A DNA stretch of 64,000 nucleotides, taken from assembly GCF_030316845.1 (NCBI RefSeq), contig NZ_JASZYS010000006.1, positions 62,001-126,000 on the forward strand, written 5' to 3'. Below the pieces are notes generated by a model. That model did not search any database, had not been told where the DNA came from, and saw only the letters and a list, made by a program, of their open reading frames with translations. The translations under genes and the position numbers were made by a program. Below are positions 8,061 to 15,716 of this stretch, in pieces. How positions within the stretch are numbered: position 1 is the stretch's first letter; every line of letters starts with the position of its first letter. The DNA comes from Variovorax davisae. Lineage in GTDB: Bacteria > Pseudomonadota > Gammaproteobacteria > Burkholderiales > Burkholderiaceae_C.

Positions 8061-10253
8061 ATGCGATTCGACACACCCGCCACCATCAATCCCATCGACC
8101 AGCTCAAGGTGATCGGCCAGCCGGTCGACCGCATCGACGGCCGGATGAAGACCACGGGCACTGCGCCCTACGCCTACGAGCGTCATGACGTCGCGCCGGG
8201 TGCCGCCTTCGGCTACGTGCTGGGCGCCGCCATCGCCAAGGGGCGCATCACCGGCATCGACCAGACACGGGCCCGGGCCGCCCCTGGTGTGATCGCCATC
8301 GTGACCTTCGAGAACGCGGGCCGGCTCGGCCAGGGGAGCTTCAACACCGCGAGGCTGCTCGGCGGTCCGTCCGTGGAGCACTATCACCAGGCGATCGCGC
8401 TGGTGGTGGCGGAGACCTTCGAGCAGGCCCGGGCTGCTGCGCAGCTGCTGAAGGTGAGCTACGACCGCGCAGCCGGTGCCTTCGACCTGGCTGCAGAGAA
8501 GGCGTCGGACAAGAAAACCATCGACCGCGACAACAAGGTCGGCGATTTCGCAAGCGCCTTTGCGAACGCCGAGGTGCGCCTCGATCAGACGTACTCCACG
8601 CCGGACCAATCACACGCGATGATGGAGCCGCACGCGACCACGGCGGCCTGGCGCGGCGACCAGCTCACGATCTGGACTTCGAACCAGATGATCGACTGGA
8701 CGGTGACCGATCTGGCGGCGACGCTCGGGATCGCGAAGGACAAAATCCGACTCATGTCGCCCTATGTGGGCGGCGGGTTCGGCGCCAAGCTGTTCCTGCG
8801 GGCCGACACCGTCCTCGCCGCGCTCGGCGCCCGCATGGCGGGTCGACCCGTGAAGGTCGCCCTGCAACGCCCGATCATCGCCAACAACACCGTGCACCGG
8901 CCGGCGACCATCCAGCGCATCCGCCTCGGCGCGAGCCGGGATGGCAGGCTGACGGCCATCGGCCACGAGAGCTGGTCGGGGAACCTGGTCGACGGCAAGC
9001 CCGAGAACGCGGTGCAGCAAACGCAGCTCCTCTACGCGGCCGCGCATCGACTCACCGGCACGCGCCTCACGGTACTGGACCTGCCCGAAGGCAATGCCAT
9101 GCGCGCGCCCGGTGAAGCGCCCGGCTTGATGGCCCTTGAAATCGCCATGGACGAAATGGCCGAACGGCTCGGCATCGATCCGATCGAGTTCCGGGTGCTG
9201 AACGACACCCAGGTCGATCCCGCCAACCCGTCGCGCCGCTTCTCCGAACGCCGACTCATCGAATGCATGCGCACCGGCGCAAAAGCCTTTGGATGGTCGC
9301 AACGCGATGCCCGACCCGCGATGCGGCGCGAGGGCCGGCACTGGATCGGCATCGGCACCGCCGTGGGCTTTCGCAACAACCTGCTCACCAAATCCGGAGC
9401 GCGCGTGCGGCTGGACAAGCGCGGTGTGGTCACGGTTGAAACCGACATGACCGACATCGGCACCGGCAGCTACACCATCCTCGCGCAGACCGCTGCCGAG
9501 ATGATGGGGGTGCCGCTCGACCGCGTGGTGGTGCGGCTCGGTGATTCCAGCTTCCCGGTGTCCGCTGGGTCCGGTGGCCAGTGGGGTGCCAACTGCTCGA
9601 CCGCCGGGGTGTACGCGGCCTGCGTGAAGTTGCGCGAGGAAGTGGCGAAGCGGGCGGGACTCAAGGCCGACGCCAGCTTCGAGGACGGCAGGGTTCGCGG
9701 TGGCGACCGCAGCGTCTTGCTCTCGGAGATCGCTGGCGACGACGGAATCGTGGTCGAGGACACGATCGAGTTCGGCGAGCTGAACAAGCGCTACCAGCAA
9801 TCGACCTTCGGCGCCCATTTCGTCGAGGTGGCCGTCGATGCTTACACCGCCGAGGTGCGCGTGCGGCGCATGCTGGCCGTCTGCGCATCCGGCCGCATCC
9901 TCAACCCGAAATCGGCGCGCAGCCAGGTCATCGGCGCCATGACCATGGGCGTGGGCGGTGCGCTCATGGAGGAGCTTGCGGTCGACAAGCGACTGGGATT
10001 CTTCGTCAACCACGACCTGGCAGGCTACGAAGTGCCGGTCCATGCCGATATTCCCCATCAGGACGTGATCTTCCTGGACGAAACGGACGCCATGTCCTCG
10101 CCGATGAAGGCGAAGGGGGTCGGCGAGCTCGGCCTCTGCGGCGTCGGGGCGGCGATCGCGAATGCGGTCTACAACGCCACGGGCGTGCGGCTGCGCGACT
10201 ACCCGCTCACGCTGGACAAGCTGCTGGGGCAGATGCCTTCGATCAACGGCTGA
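8061..10253 (+). CDS. paoC: Aldehyde oxidoreductase molybdenum-binding subunit, PaoC-like
   Basis: Catalytic subunit of 730 residues binding the molybdopterin cofactor. Family landmarks are YVGGGFGAKLFLR, the substrate-pocket region MRAPGEAPGLMALE and, near the C-terminus, KGVGELGLCGVGAA, whose Glu (about residue 689) is the general base of the xanthine oxidase family. The short, signal-less N-terminus fits export with the Tat-bearing small subunit. It begins 3 bp after PaoB. No XdhC/PaoD-type cofactor-insertion chaperone gene is next to it. Confidence 0.94.
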   Translation: MRFDTPATINPIDQLKVIGQPVDRIDGRMKTTGTAPYAYERHDVAPGAAFGYVLGAAIAKGRITGIDQTRARAAPGVIAIVTFENAGRLGQGSFNTARLLGGPSVEHYHQAIALVVAETFEQARAAAQLLKVSYDRAAGAFDLAAEKASDKKTIDRDNKVGDFASAFANAEVRLDQTYSTPDQSHAMMEPHATTAAWRGDQLTIWTSNQMIDWTVTDLAATLGIAKDKIRLMSPYVGGGFGAKLFLRADTVLAALGARMAGRPVKVALQRPIIANNTVHRPATIQRIRLGASRDGRLTAIGHESWSGNLVDGKPENAVQQTQLLYAAAHRLTGTRLTVLDLPEGNAMRAPGEAPGLMALEIAMDEMAERLGIDPIEFRVLNDTQVDPANPSRRFSERRLIECMRTGAKAFGWSQRDARPAMRREGRHWIGIGTAVGFRNNLLTKSGARVRLDKRGVVTVETDMTDIGTGSYTILAQTAAEMMGVPLDRVVVRLGDSSFPVSAGSGGQWGANCSTAGVYAACVKLREEVAKRAGLKADASFEDGRVRGGDRSVLLSEIAGDDGIVVEDTIEFGELNKRYQQSTFGAHFVEVAVDAYTAEVRVRRMLAVCASGRILNPKSARSQVIGAMTMGVGGALMEELAVDKRLGFFVNHDLAGYEVPVHADIPHQDVIFLDETDAMSSPMKAKGVGELGLCGVGAAIANAVYNATGVRLRDYPLTLDKLLGQMPSING

Positions 10254-10269
10254 GCAAGCAAACACATCC

Positions 10270-10776
10270 ATGAAATCTTTCGCCATGACCGCGCTGTCGG
10301 TCTCGATGGCCGCCTCGGCCTTCGCGCAGTCGGAAACCAGCCTGCAGATCGCCCGTGCGGGCTCGCAGGCCTCGTACAAGGGCCCGGCCGACTCCTTCTC
10401 GGGCGCCGTCCGCGTCGACCCTCTGTTTCCCAAGCCCAACGGCCCCACGCGTGCGACCGGCTCCTACGTGACCTTCGAGCCCGGCGCGCGCACCGCCTGG
10501 CACACGCATCCGGTCGGCCAGACGCTGGTCGTGACCGCGGGCGTGGGTCGTGTCCAGCGTTGGGGCGATGCAGTGCAGGAAATCCGGGCGGGCGACGTGG
10601 TCTGGATTCCGCCGGGCCAGAAGCACTGGCACGGCGCGGGGCCAAGCACGGCCATGACGCACATCGCCATCACGGAGCTGGCGGACGGCAAGGCGGTCGA
10701 CTGGCTTGAGAAGGTCAGCGACAGCCACTACGCCAGCCAACCCGGAGGGACGGTCAACCCACACGGCGCACGGTGA
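10270..10776 (+). CDS. Exported cupin-domain protein
   Basis: 168 residues with a Sec signal peptide (MKSFAMTALSVSMAASAFAQ). A single cupin barrel has metal-binding motif one, TAWHTHPVGQTLVVTAG, and motif two, the proline-rich PPGQKHWHGA. It belongs to the group related to the carboxymuconolactone decarboxylase fusion cupins. It starts 16 bp after paoC and is probably co-transcribed. With the hydrolase and CMD protein downstream it forms a periplasmic satellite set whose substrate is unknown. The start at 10270 is chosen for the signal peptide; the frame is open further upstream inside paoC. Confidence 0.85.
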   Translation: MKSFAMTALSVSMAASAFAQSETSLQIARAGSQASYKGPADSFSGAVRVDPLFPKPNGPTRATGSYVTFEPGARTAWHTHPVGQTLVVTAGVGRVQRWGDAVQEIRAGDVVWIPPGQKHWHGAGPSTAMTHIAITELADGKAVDWLEKVSDSHYASQPGGTVNPHGAR

Positions 10777-11000
10777 TGGCATCGATCGCTGCCCTGTCGC
10801 TGGGGGATGCTGTGAATGCGGCCGAGCGCAACGCGGACCAGACCACAGGGGTCCCGTCATCGAGGATCCTGGTCGCCTGCACGTATCGCAAAGCTCGACA
10901 CCGCCACCAGCAGCTTTTTCTCGCACGAGATCCGGCCATCGTGAGATGGATGAGCGAGCGCCGGCTCGACGTTTGATCGGACACCGTTTCAAGCCATCGT

Positions 11001-12047
11001 ATGTTCACGATTCTCAAGCATTCGCTCTTGGTTGCGACTGTGCTCTTCTGCGCCGCATGTGCCACAGGCGGACTGGACGCGGCGCACGCGCCGCTCGTCA
11101 TCCAGGACCAAGGCAGCTTCGCCGTCGGCGGGAAGACGCTCACCGATCCTGACGGTAAGACCTTTCACGGCGACCATGCATATGTGTCCTACCAGATACC
11201 GGCCGGGGTCCGCAAACTGCCGCTGGTGTTTTGGCATGGTGCCGGGCAGTCGTCCAAGACCTGGGAGACAACGCCCGACGGCCGTGAGGGCTTTCAGAAT
11301 CTCTTCCTGCGCCGCGGTCACGGCGTCTATCTCATGGACCAGCCTCGACGGGGGCGGGCCGGGCGCAGCGCCGAGGCGGCCGCGCTGACGCCCGCGCGCG
11401 ACGAGCAACTGCTTTTCAACATCTTTCGCCTGGGCAACTGGCCCGACTTCCATGCGGGCGTGCAGTTCTCTCGCGACCCCGCCGCGCTGGACCAGTACTT
11501 TCGCCAGATGACACCCAATACAGGGCCGTTCGACATGGAGGTGACGTCGGACGCAGCGGCGGCGCTCTTTCGCAAGATCGGGCCCGGCGTGCTGGTCACG
11601 CATTCGCAGGGTGGCGGCCCCGGCTGGCTCGCGGCGATGAAGTCTTCCAACATCCGAGCCGTGGTGGCCTACGAGCCAGGGAGTGGATTCGTCTTTCCGG
11701 CCGGCGAGGTGCCGCCGGCCATGCCGAGCGCCACGGGCGTGCTCGAGGGCGTCGCGGTGCCCCTGGCAGACTTTCTGAAGCTGACGCGCATACCGATCGT
11801 CGTCTACTACGGCGACAACATCCCCGATACCCCGTCGACCAATCTCGGTGCGGACAACTGGCGGGTGCGGCTGGCGATGGCGCGACTGTGGACAGCGGCG
11901 ATCAACCGCCACGGAGGCGACGCAGTGCTGGTCCACCTGCCAGAGATCGGCATTCGCGGCAACACGCATTTCCCGTTCTCCGATACCAACAATGTCGAGA
12001 TCGCCGAGCACATGGCCGGCTTTCTTGCCAAGCTGAAATCCGATTGA
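11001..12047 (+). CDS. Exported alpha/beta hydrolase
   Basis: 348 residues. The N-terminus FTILKHSLLVATVLFCAACA is a signal peptide ending in a Cys within an atypical lipobox (CAAC), so it may be a lipoprotein. The hydrolase fold shows the oxyanion motif WHGAGQSS (about residues 78-85), the nucleophile elbow THSQGGG (Ser about 197) and a late His near NTHFPF. This is the esterase family often annotated 'alpha/beta hydrolase, periplasmic'. The natural ester is unknown. It stands 224 bp after the cupin gene, in a gap with no recognisable gene, and 25 bp before the CMD gene. Confidence 0.83.
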   Translation: MFTILKHSLLVATVLFCAACATGGLDAAHAPLVIQDQGSFAVGGKTLTDPDGKTFHGDHAYVSYQIPAGVRKLPLVFWHGAGQSSKTWETTPDGREGFQNLFLRRGHGVYLMDQPRRGRAGRSAEAAALTPARDEQLLFNIFRLGNWPDFHAGVQFSRDPAALDQYFRQMTPNTGPFDMEVTSDAAAALFRKIGPGVLVTHSQGGGPGWLAAMKSSNIRAVVAYEPGSGFVFPAGEVPPAMPSATGVLEGVAVPLADFLKLTRIPIVVYYGDNIPDTPSTNLGADNWRVRLAMARLWTAAINRHGGDAVLVHLPEIGIRGNTHFPFSDTNNVEIAEHMAGFLAKLKSD

Positions 12048-12072
12048 TCCTTTTGCGAAAGCACCCACACGC

Positions 12073-12864
12073 ATGACCAAGACATCGACAGCAGCGAGGT
12101 GCGGCACCGCGCTTGCCACCCTCTTCGCGTTGCTTGGTACGGGCCTGAGTGCGGCGAGTGGCTCCGCGGCCGCAGAGCCGTCGAAGCGGCAAGAGGCGCC
12201 CATCGCAACTCCCGCCTCCGACAGCCTCTCCGCCAAGCAGCAAGCCATTCCACTGATCGCTGCCGCCATGGCAACCAGCGACATGCCCCGGCTTCGCGAC
12301 GCGTTGAACCAAGGGCTGGACGCGGGGTTGACAATCAGCGAGAGCAAGGAGGTGCTGGTGCAGTTGTATGCCTACGTTGGCTTTCCGCGCAGCCTCAACG
12401 CACTGGCCGAACTCATGAACGTGGTGCAGGCCCGGAAGGAACGTGGCGTTCAGGATGCGCCGGGTCGCGCGCCCAGTCGGGCGATTCCGGAAGGTGACGC
12501 GCTCCGCGCGGCAGGCACCGCCAATCAGACTCGAATCGCGGGCGGGCCGGTGAAGGGGCCGGTATTCGATTTTGCGCCTGTCATCAATCAATACCTGCAG
12601 GCCCACCTGTTCGGCGACATCTTCGAGCGGGACAACCTGGATTGGCAAAGCCGCGAGCTGGCCACGGTAGGCGCGCTTGCGGCCACGCCAGGCGTGGAAG
12701 CGCAGCTGCGCTCGCACATGGCCGCCAGCATGCGGGTCGGTCTTTCAGCGGCACAACTGCGTCAAACGGTCCACGTGCTGAAGGCACGTGGGGATGCCGA
12801 GGCCGGCCGACGCGCCGATGAGGCACTTGATCAGGCTCTCGCGACAGCGTCCAGTCGAAAGTGA
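12073..12864 (+). CDS. Exported carboxymuconolactone decarboxylase family protein
   Basis: 263 residues. The signal peptide (LATLFALLGTGLSAASGSAAA) is followed by two CMD/AhpD-like helical repeats, about residues 55-120 (KEVLVQLYAYVGFPRSLNAL) and 165-250 (RELATVGALAATPGVEAQLR). No CxxC pair is present, so AhpD-type peroxidase chemistry is unlikely. The family includes decarboxylases and uncharacterised members often found with cupins and hydrolases, as here. It is the last gene of the Pao-linked run. Confidence 0.83.
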   Translation: MTKTSTAARCGTALATLFALLGTGLSAASGSAAAEPSKRQEAPIATPASDSLSAKQQAIPLIAAAMATSDMPRLRDALNQGLDAGLTISESKEVLVQLYAYVGFPRSLNALAELMNVVQARKERGVQDAPGRAPSRAIPEGDALRAAGTANQTRIAGGPVKGPVFDFAPVINQYLQAHLFGDIFERDNLDWQSRELATVGALAATPGVEAQLRSHMAASMRVGLSAAQLRQTVHVLKARGDAEAGRRADEALDQALATASSRK

Positions 12865-12877
12865 CCCTCCACGCCCC

Positions 12878-13312
12878 TCAGCGATTGAAAGGACAGATCG
12901 AACTTCTCGCGTGAGGAAAAAGTGGTTCGATACGCGCGCGCCATCGCGTGCTCGCGTCTTGGTCCCAAGGCATTGCGGAAATCGCCCGATAGCACCCGGC
13001 ACCACCGTTGCACTGGATCTCGCGGCTGATGGTGGATGGCGCTCGCCCGAGGATCACCGCGATCGAGCGAATCGAGAACCCAGCCGCCATGGCACGCGAG
13101 ATCTCCTCGCGCTCTGCCAGCGTCAGCGCCCTCGATGAACGAGTTCGATCCGGCGGTCGAATGCCGCCGGTACGGGACAGAATCTTTTGCACGGACGTGT
13201 GTGCCCGGTTGAACAGTTGAGCAATCTGATGCAGGGTCCAGCCCTGCCTCCATCGCTCCCACATCAATGCCTTCTGGGTGTCTGTGTAGTAGGTTCGCGT
13301 CCGGTAAGCCAT
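12878..13312 (-). mobile_element. IS30-family transposase remnant (N-terminal part only)
   Basis: The reading frame from ATG 13312 encodes an IS30-type N-terminus: RRQ-rich HTH with HQIAQLFNRAHTSVQKIL, then a second HTH ending GRAPSTISREI, the typical IS30 ending before the catalytic core. After about 12985 the sequence stops resembling the family and the frame ends at 12878. The DDE catalytic domain, normally another 200 residues, is missing. A sequence just upstream (around 13349-13375, beginning GTGTTGCATCGACCGG) is placed where a terminal inverted repeat would lie. No matching partner was found, so the element is a dead fragment. Confidence 0.72.
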
Positions 13313-13439
13313 CTGCAACACTCCTTCTGCCTACGGCAGTGATCAGTGTGTTGCATCGACCGGTTGAATCCGCAGCCGACTTTAGCCACTGGCTATCTGC
13401 TGCTGTCAGTGAGAAATGCGGCAACCCTCAGGGCCGAGG

Positions 13440-13700
13440 GTGGGGCAGACCGCACGGACTCGCCTGGGGTACCAGAACGAGGAGAACCAGCTCCGCTGGT
13501 ATGGTGACGTCTGGGGCACTCACGGCTGGTTCGAGAACACGGTGAACGGCGACCCCTTGCCGGAGGCCCGGTACAACTCTCGCGCCCTGACCCTCTCTGG
13601 CGAGGCTGGCCATTCAATGCGGATCGTCCAGGCCAGCGAGTGGACCATCGAGCCACAGGCGCAGCTCGTGTACATCAACTACAAAGAAAACGACAGGCGT
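13440..13700 (+). pseudogene. Autotransporter outer-membrane beta-barrel remnant
   Basis: One open stretch resembles the beta-barrel domain of type V autotransporters: YGDVWGTHGWFENTVNG, then EAGHSMRIVQASEWTIEPQA followed by QLVYINYKEND. Alternating aromatic strands and the EPQAQ motif are characteristic. There is no start, no passenger domain and no C-terminal barrel end, so only an internal slice of about 85 residues survives next to the IS30 fragment. Confidence 0.6.
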
Positions 13701-14003
13701 GGGGGCGACCGTCGCAGAGAAAGTTGACCTCGCCATCGGAGACCTAGAAGCCAGAGGTCGTCGATTTTGGCCGCATCTTCAAGATGCAAGTGGAAATGGG
13801 GCCTTTTCTCGCGGCATCTCGGGGGCGTCACCTGTTGCAGGTCCCTCGCCAGATGCAATGCGAATCGGGCTCCAGCTGAGCAGACGGGGGGTTCGGCTGC
13901 TTAAGTACCTATTCCGGCCGCAGATGTCGTACATTCACACCGATGCGCCGTCCGTTGGTGCTCGCATATGGCGAAGCCAGGGCAAGTCTTGAAGGAGGCC
14001 CGG
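13701..14003. other. Stretch without a recognisable gene
   Basis: About 300 bp between the autotransporter slice and the methyltransferase. Short open frames exist but none carries a known motif, a signal peptide or a plausible ribosome site. Composition is less GC-rich than neighbours, which fits decayed or imported DNA. Confidence 0.5.
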
Positions 14004-14819
14004 ATGAATCCGAATCAGATGTTGTGGGAGAAGGGCGACTTCACCGCGATTGCCGCCTTGATGCGCGATGCCGGCGAGGCTCTGGTGAGATCGCTCGACC
14101 TGAAGACGCCGTTGCGCGCTCTAGACCTCGGTTGCGGCGATGGCACCACGGCAGTGCCGCTCGCTCGCACCGGCGCCGATGTCGTCGGCATCGACATCGC
14201 CCGCAACCTCGTCAAGGCCGGCAATGAGCGCGCAGCGGCAGCCGGTCTCATGAACCTTTCATTTCAGGAGGGCGACGCCTCGAACCTGGAGGGTGTTGCG
14301 GACCGTTCGTTCGACCTCACACTGACCGTGTTCGGCGCGATGTTCGCACCCCGGCCTTTCGACGTCGCCAAGGAAATGGTGCGCGTCACCCAGCCGGGCG
14401 GTCGCATCGTGATGGGCAACTGGATCCCCAACGACCCAACCTCGTTCGTGTCACAGCTGCTCAAGATCAGTTCGGCGTTCGCGCCGCAGCCTCCTGAGGG
14501 GTTCATCAGTCCAATGACCTGGGGTGTAGAGAGCCATATCGTCGAGCGATTCGGCCAGGCCGGTGTGCCCGCGGACCGTATCTTGTTGGCCAAGGACACC
14601 TTCTGGTTCAGGTCGCCTGACAGGAGCCCGGCGGACGTGATTGGGCTGTTCCGCCAGTTCTACGGACCGACCATGAACGCGTTCGAGGCGGCGCAAAAGA
14701 GTGGCACCGAGGCCGATCTCCACGACCAACTCCTGGAACTCGCAAATGCGCAAAATCAGGATACTGCGGGCGGCACTTCGATCCCCGCCACGTTCATGCG
14801 CGTGACGGTTGCAGTCTGA
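14004..14819 (+). CDS. Class I SAM-dependent methyltransferase
   Basis: 271 residues. The Rossmann-type methyltransferase domain has the SAM-binding motif I LDLGCGDGTTAVPLA (about residues 38-52), the acidic residue of motif II in VVGIDIARNLV and motif IV near SFDLTLTVFGAMFAP. The family resembles UbiE/COQ5-type and small-molecule methyltransferases. The ATG at 14004 has GAAGGAGG directly upstream, better supported than an ATG 36 bp earlier. It is intact although both flanks are decayed, with no operon partner. The substrate is not predictable. Confidence 0.85.
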   Translation: MNPNQMLWEKGDFTAIAALMRDAGEALVRSLDLKTPLRALDLGCGDGTTAVPLARTGADVVGIDIARNLVKAGNERAAAAGLMNLSFQEGDASNLEGVADRSFDLTLTVFGAMFAPRPFDVAKEMVRVTQPGGRIVMGNWIPNDPTSFVSQLLKISSAFAPQPPEGFISPMTWGVESHIVERFGQAGVPADRILLAKDTFWFRSPDRSPADVIGLFRQFYGPTMNAFEAAQKSGTEADLHDQLLELANAQNQDTAGGTSIPATFMRVTVAV

Positions 14820-14913
14820 GCGGGGCCAGAGCGCGCATCCGTTCACGCGAAAGATCAGGAGCCCGTGCCAGACTTTCGTCTTCAGCCGCGCCGACGACCG
14901 CAGATACCGCTCT

Positions 14914-15097
14914 AACTGGTTGCGTCGGTCGCGTTTTGCGGCGGAACGACAACGGTTGCCGAGAGCTGACGTTGGCGATTCACCGGACGAGCGTCGGCTC
15001 TACGCCAGAACTTGGACTTGCCCCTCCGGGGCCAGCGACGGTAGGAGCCTCGGCCAAAGACAACTCTTGAACAGGGCGAACCAATGTTTGGGGCCCT
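14914..15097 (-). repeat. Dispersed intergenic repeat, copy A
   Basis: Read on the minus strand this segment aligns with 24036-24220 on the plus strand. The best core, about 80 bases ending in GTCGTTCCGC, differs at roughly ten positions including one gap. Outside the core the match is weaker but continuous (shared GGTTCGC/GTTCGC, TTGGCCG and GCAACCAGT blocks). There is no coding pattern and no terminal inverted repeat was seen. It sits in a gene-free stretch beside gene fragments. Confidence 0.7.
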
Positions 15098-15231
15098 CTG
15101 CGATCATCCAGGTCGCCGAGTCGGATGGCAGCTTCACGTGATGTTGCGGTCGAGATTCAGACCAGCGCGCACGAGCTTGGCAAAGCCGACACAGGGAGAA
15201 AACGGCGCCGCCGACATAGCCCTAACCTTTA

Positions 15232-15380
15232 CTCGCGCAGCAGCTCCTCCGGCAACCCGCTTACGAACTCCGCGAAATCGCGGCCGCCGATCGAGATGTG
15301 ATGGAGCATGGCCGCATGCGCTTGCTCCGGGTCGCTGCGCAATATCGATGAGGCGATCGCCGCCTGATCCTGTGACGAGC
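15232..15380 (-). pseudogene. Possible C-terminal fragment of an FCD-type regulator
   Basis: The minus-strand frame ending at 15229 contains QAAIASSILRSDPEQAHAAM followed by LHHISIGGRDFAEFVSGL. This is the alternating helix pattern of the last helices of GntR/FCD regulators (xxAIxxxDxxxAxxAMxxH). Nothing upstream in the frame resembles the rest of such a protein. The similarity is short, so this is a tentative call. Confidence 0.35.
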
Positions 15381-15387
15381 GAGCCAT

Positions 15388-15564
15388 GCGCCCTGGCGCT
15401 ACGAACCGATCAGCCGTGTGCTGCGCGAGTTCGGCTTCAGTGAAGCGGAGATTGCGGCGCTGGATGGGGCTGAGGCGGTGTACCAAACACCACGGAATGG
15501 GCTCCCTGCCGATTCGGTAGAGTCTGAAGCGGTCATAGCCGTTGAATCCGCGACCGACCGATAG
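15388..15564 (+). pseudogene. Possible C-terminal fragment of a class III (CaiB/BaiF) CoA-transferase
   Basis: The plus-strand frame ending in TAG at 15562-15564 contains PWRYEPISRVLREFGFSEAE followed by IAALDGAEAVYQ. The pattern xxVLxExGxSxAEIAAL is typical of the extreme C-terminus of CaiB-type CoA-transferases. The catalytic Asp region and start are absent. It is convergent with the FCD-like fragment. Short match only. Confidence 0.4.
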
Positions 15565-15716
15565 TGGCCGGGACTGCCTGCTCGCCAAATTCGCCTACAG
15601 CGGTCGCTGGCCAACCGGGCGACGTGGCTGCCTCACCACAGGGCCAAGGTGAGCGCGTGCGCACTGACTGAGGTGGCGACAACAATCGGCCACGAACAGA
15701 CATTCACGACGCAAGG
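15565..15716. other. Intergenic stretch, nothing recognised
   Basis: About 150 bp between the CoA-transferase-like fragment and the 3' end of the cyclase gene. No terminator hairpin with a U run and no gene were found. Confidence 0.5.

Noticed and set aside
10777..11000. Small frames between the cupin and hydrolase genes
   Set aside because: They show no motif, signal peptide or ribosome site on either strand. Treated as spacer.
13349..13375. Terminal inverted repeat of the IS30 remnant
   Set aside because: No matching inverted copy was found at the other end near 12870-12990, so it is not listed as a repeat.
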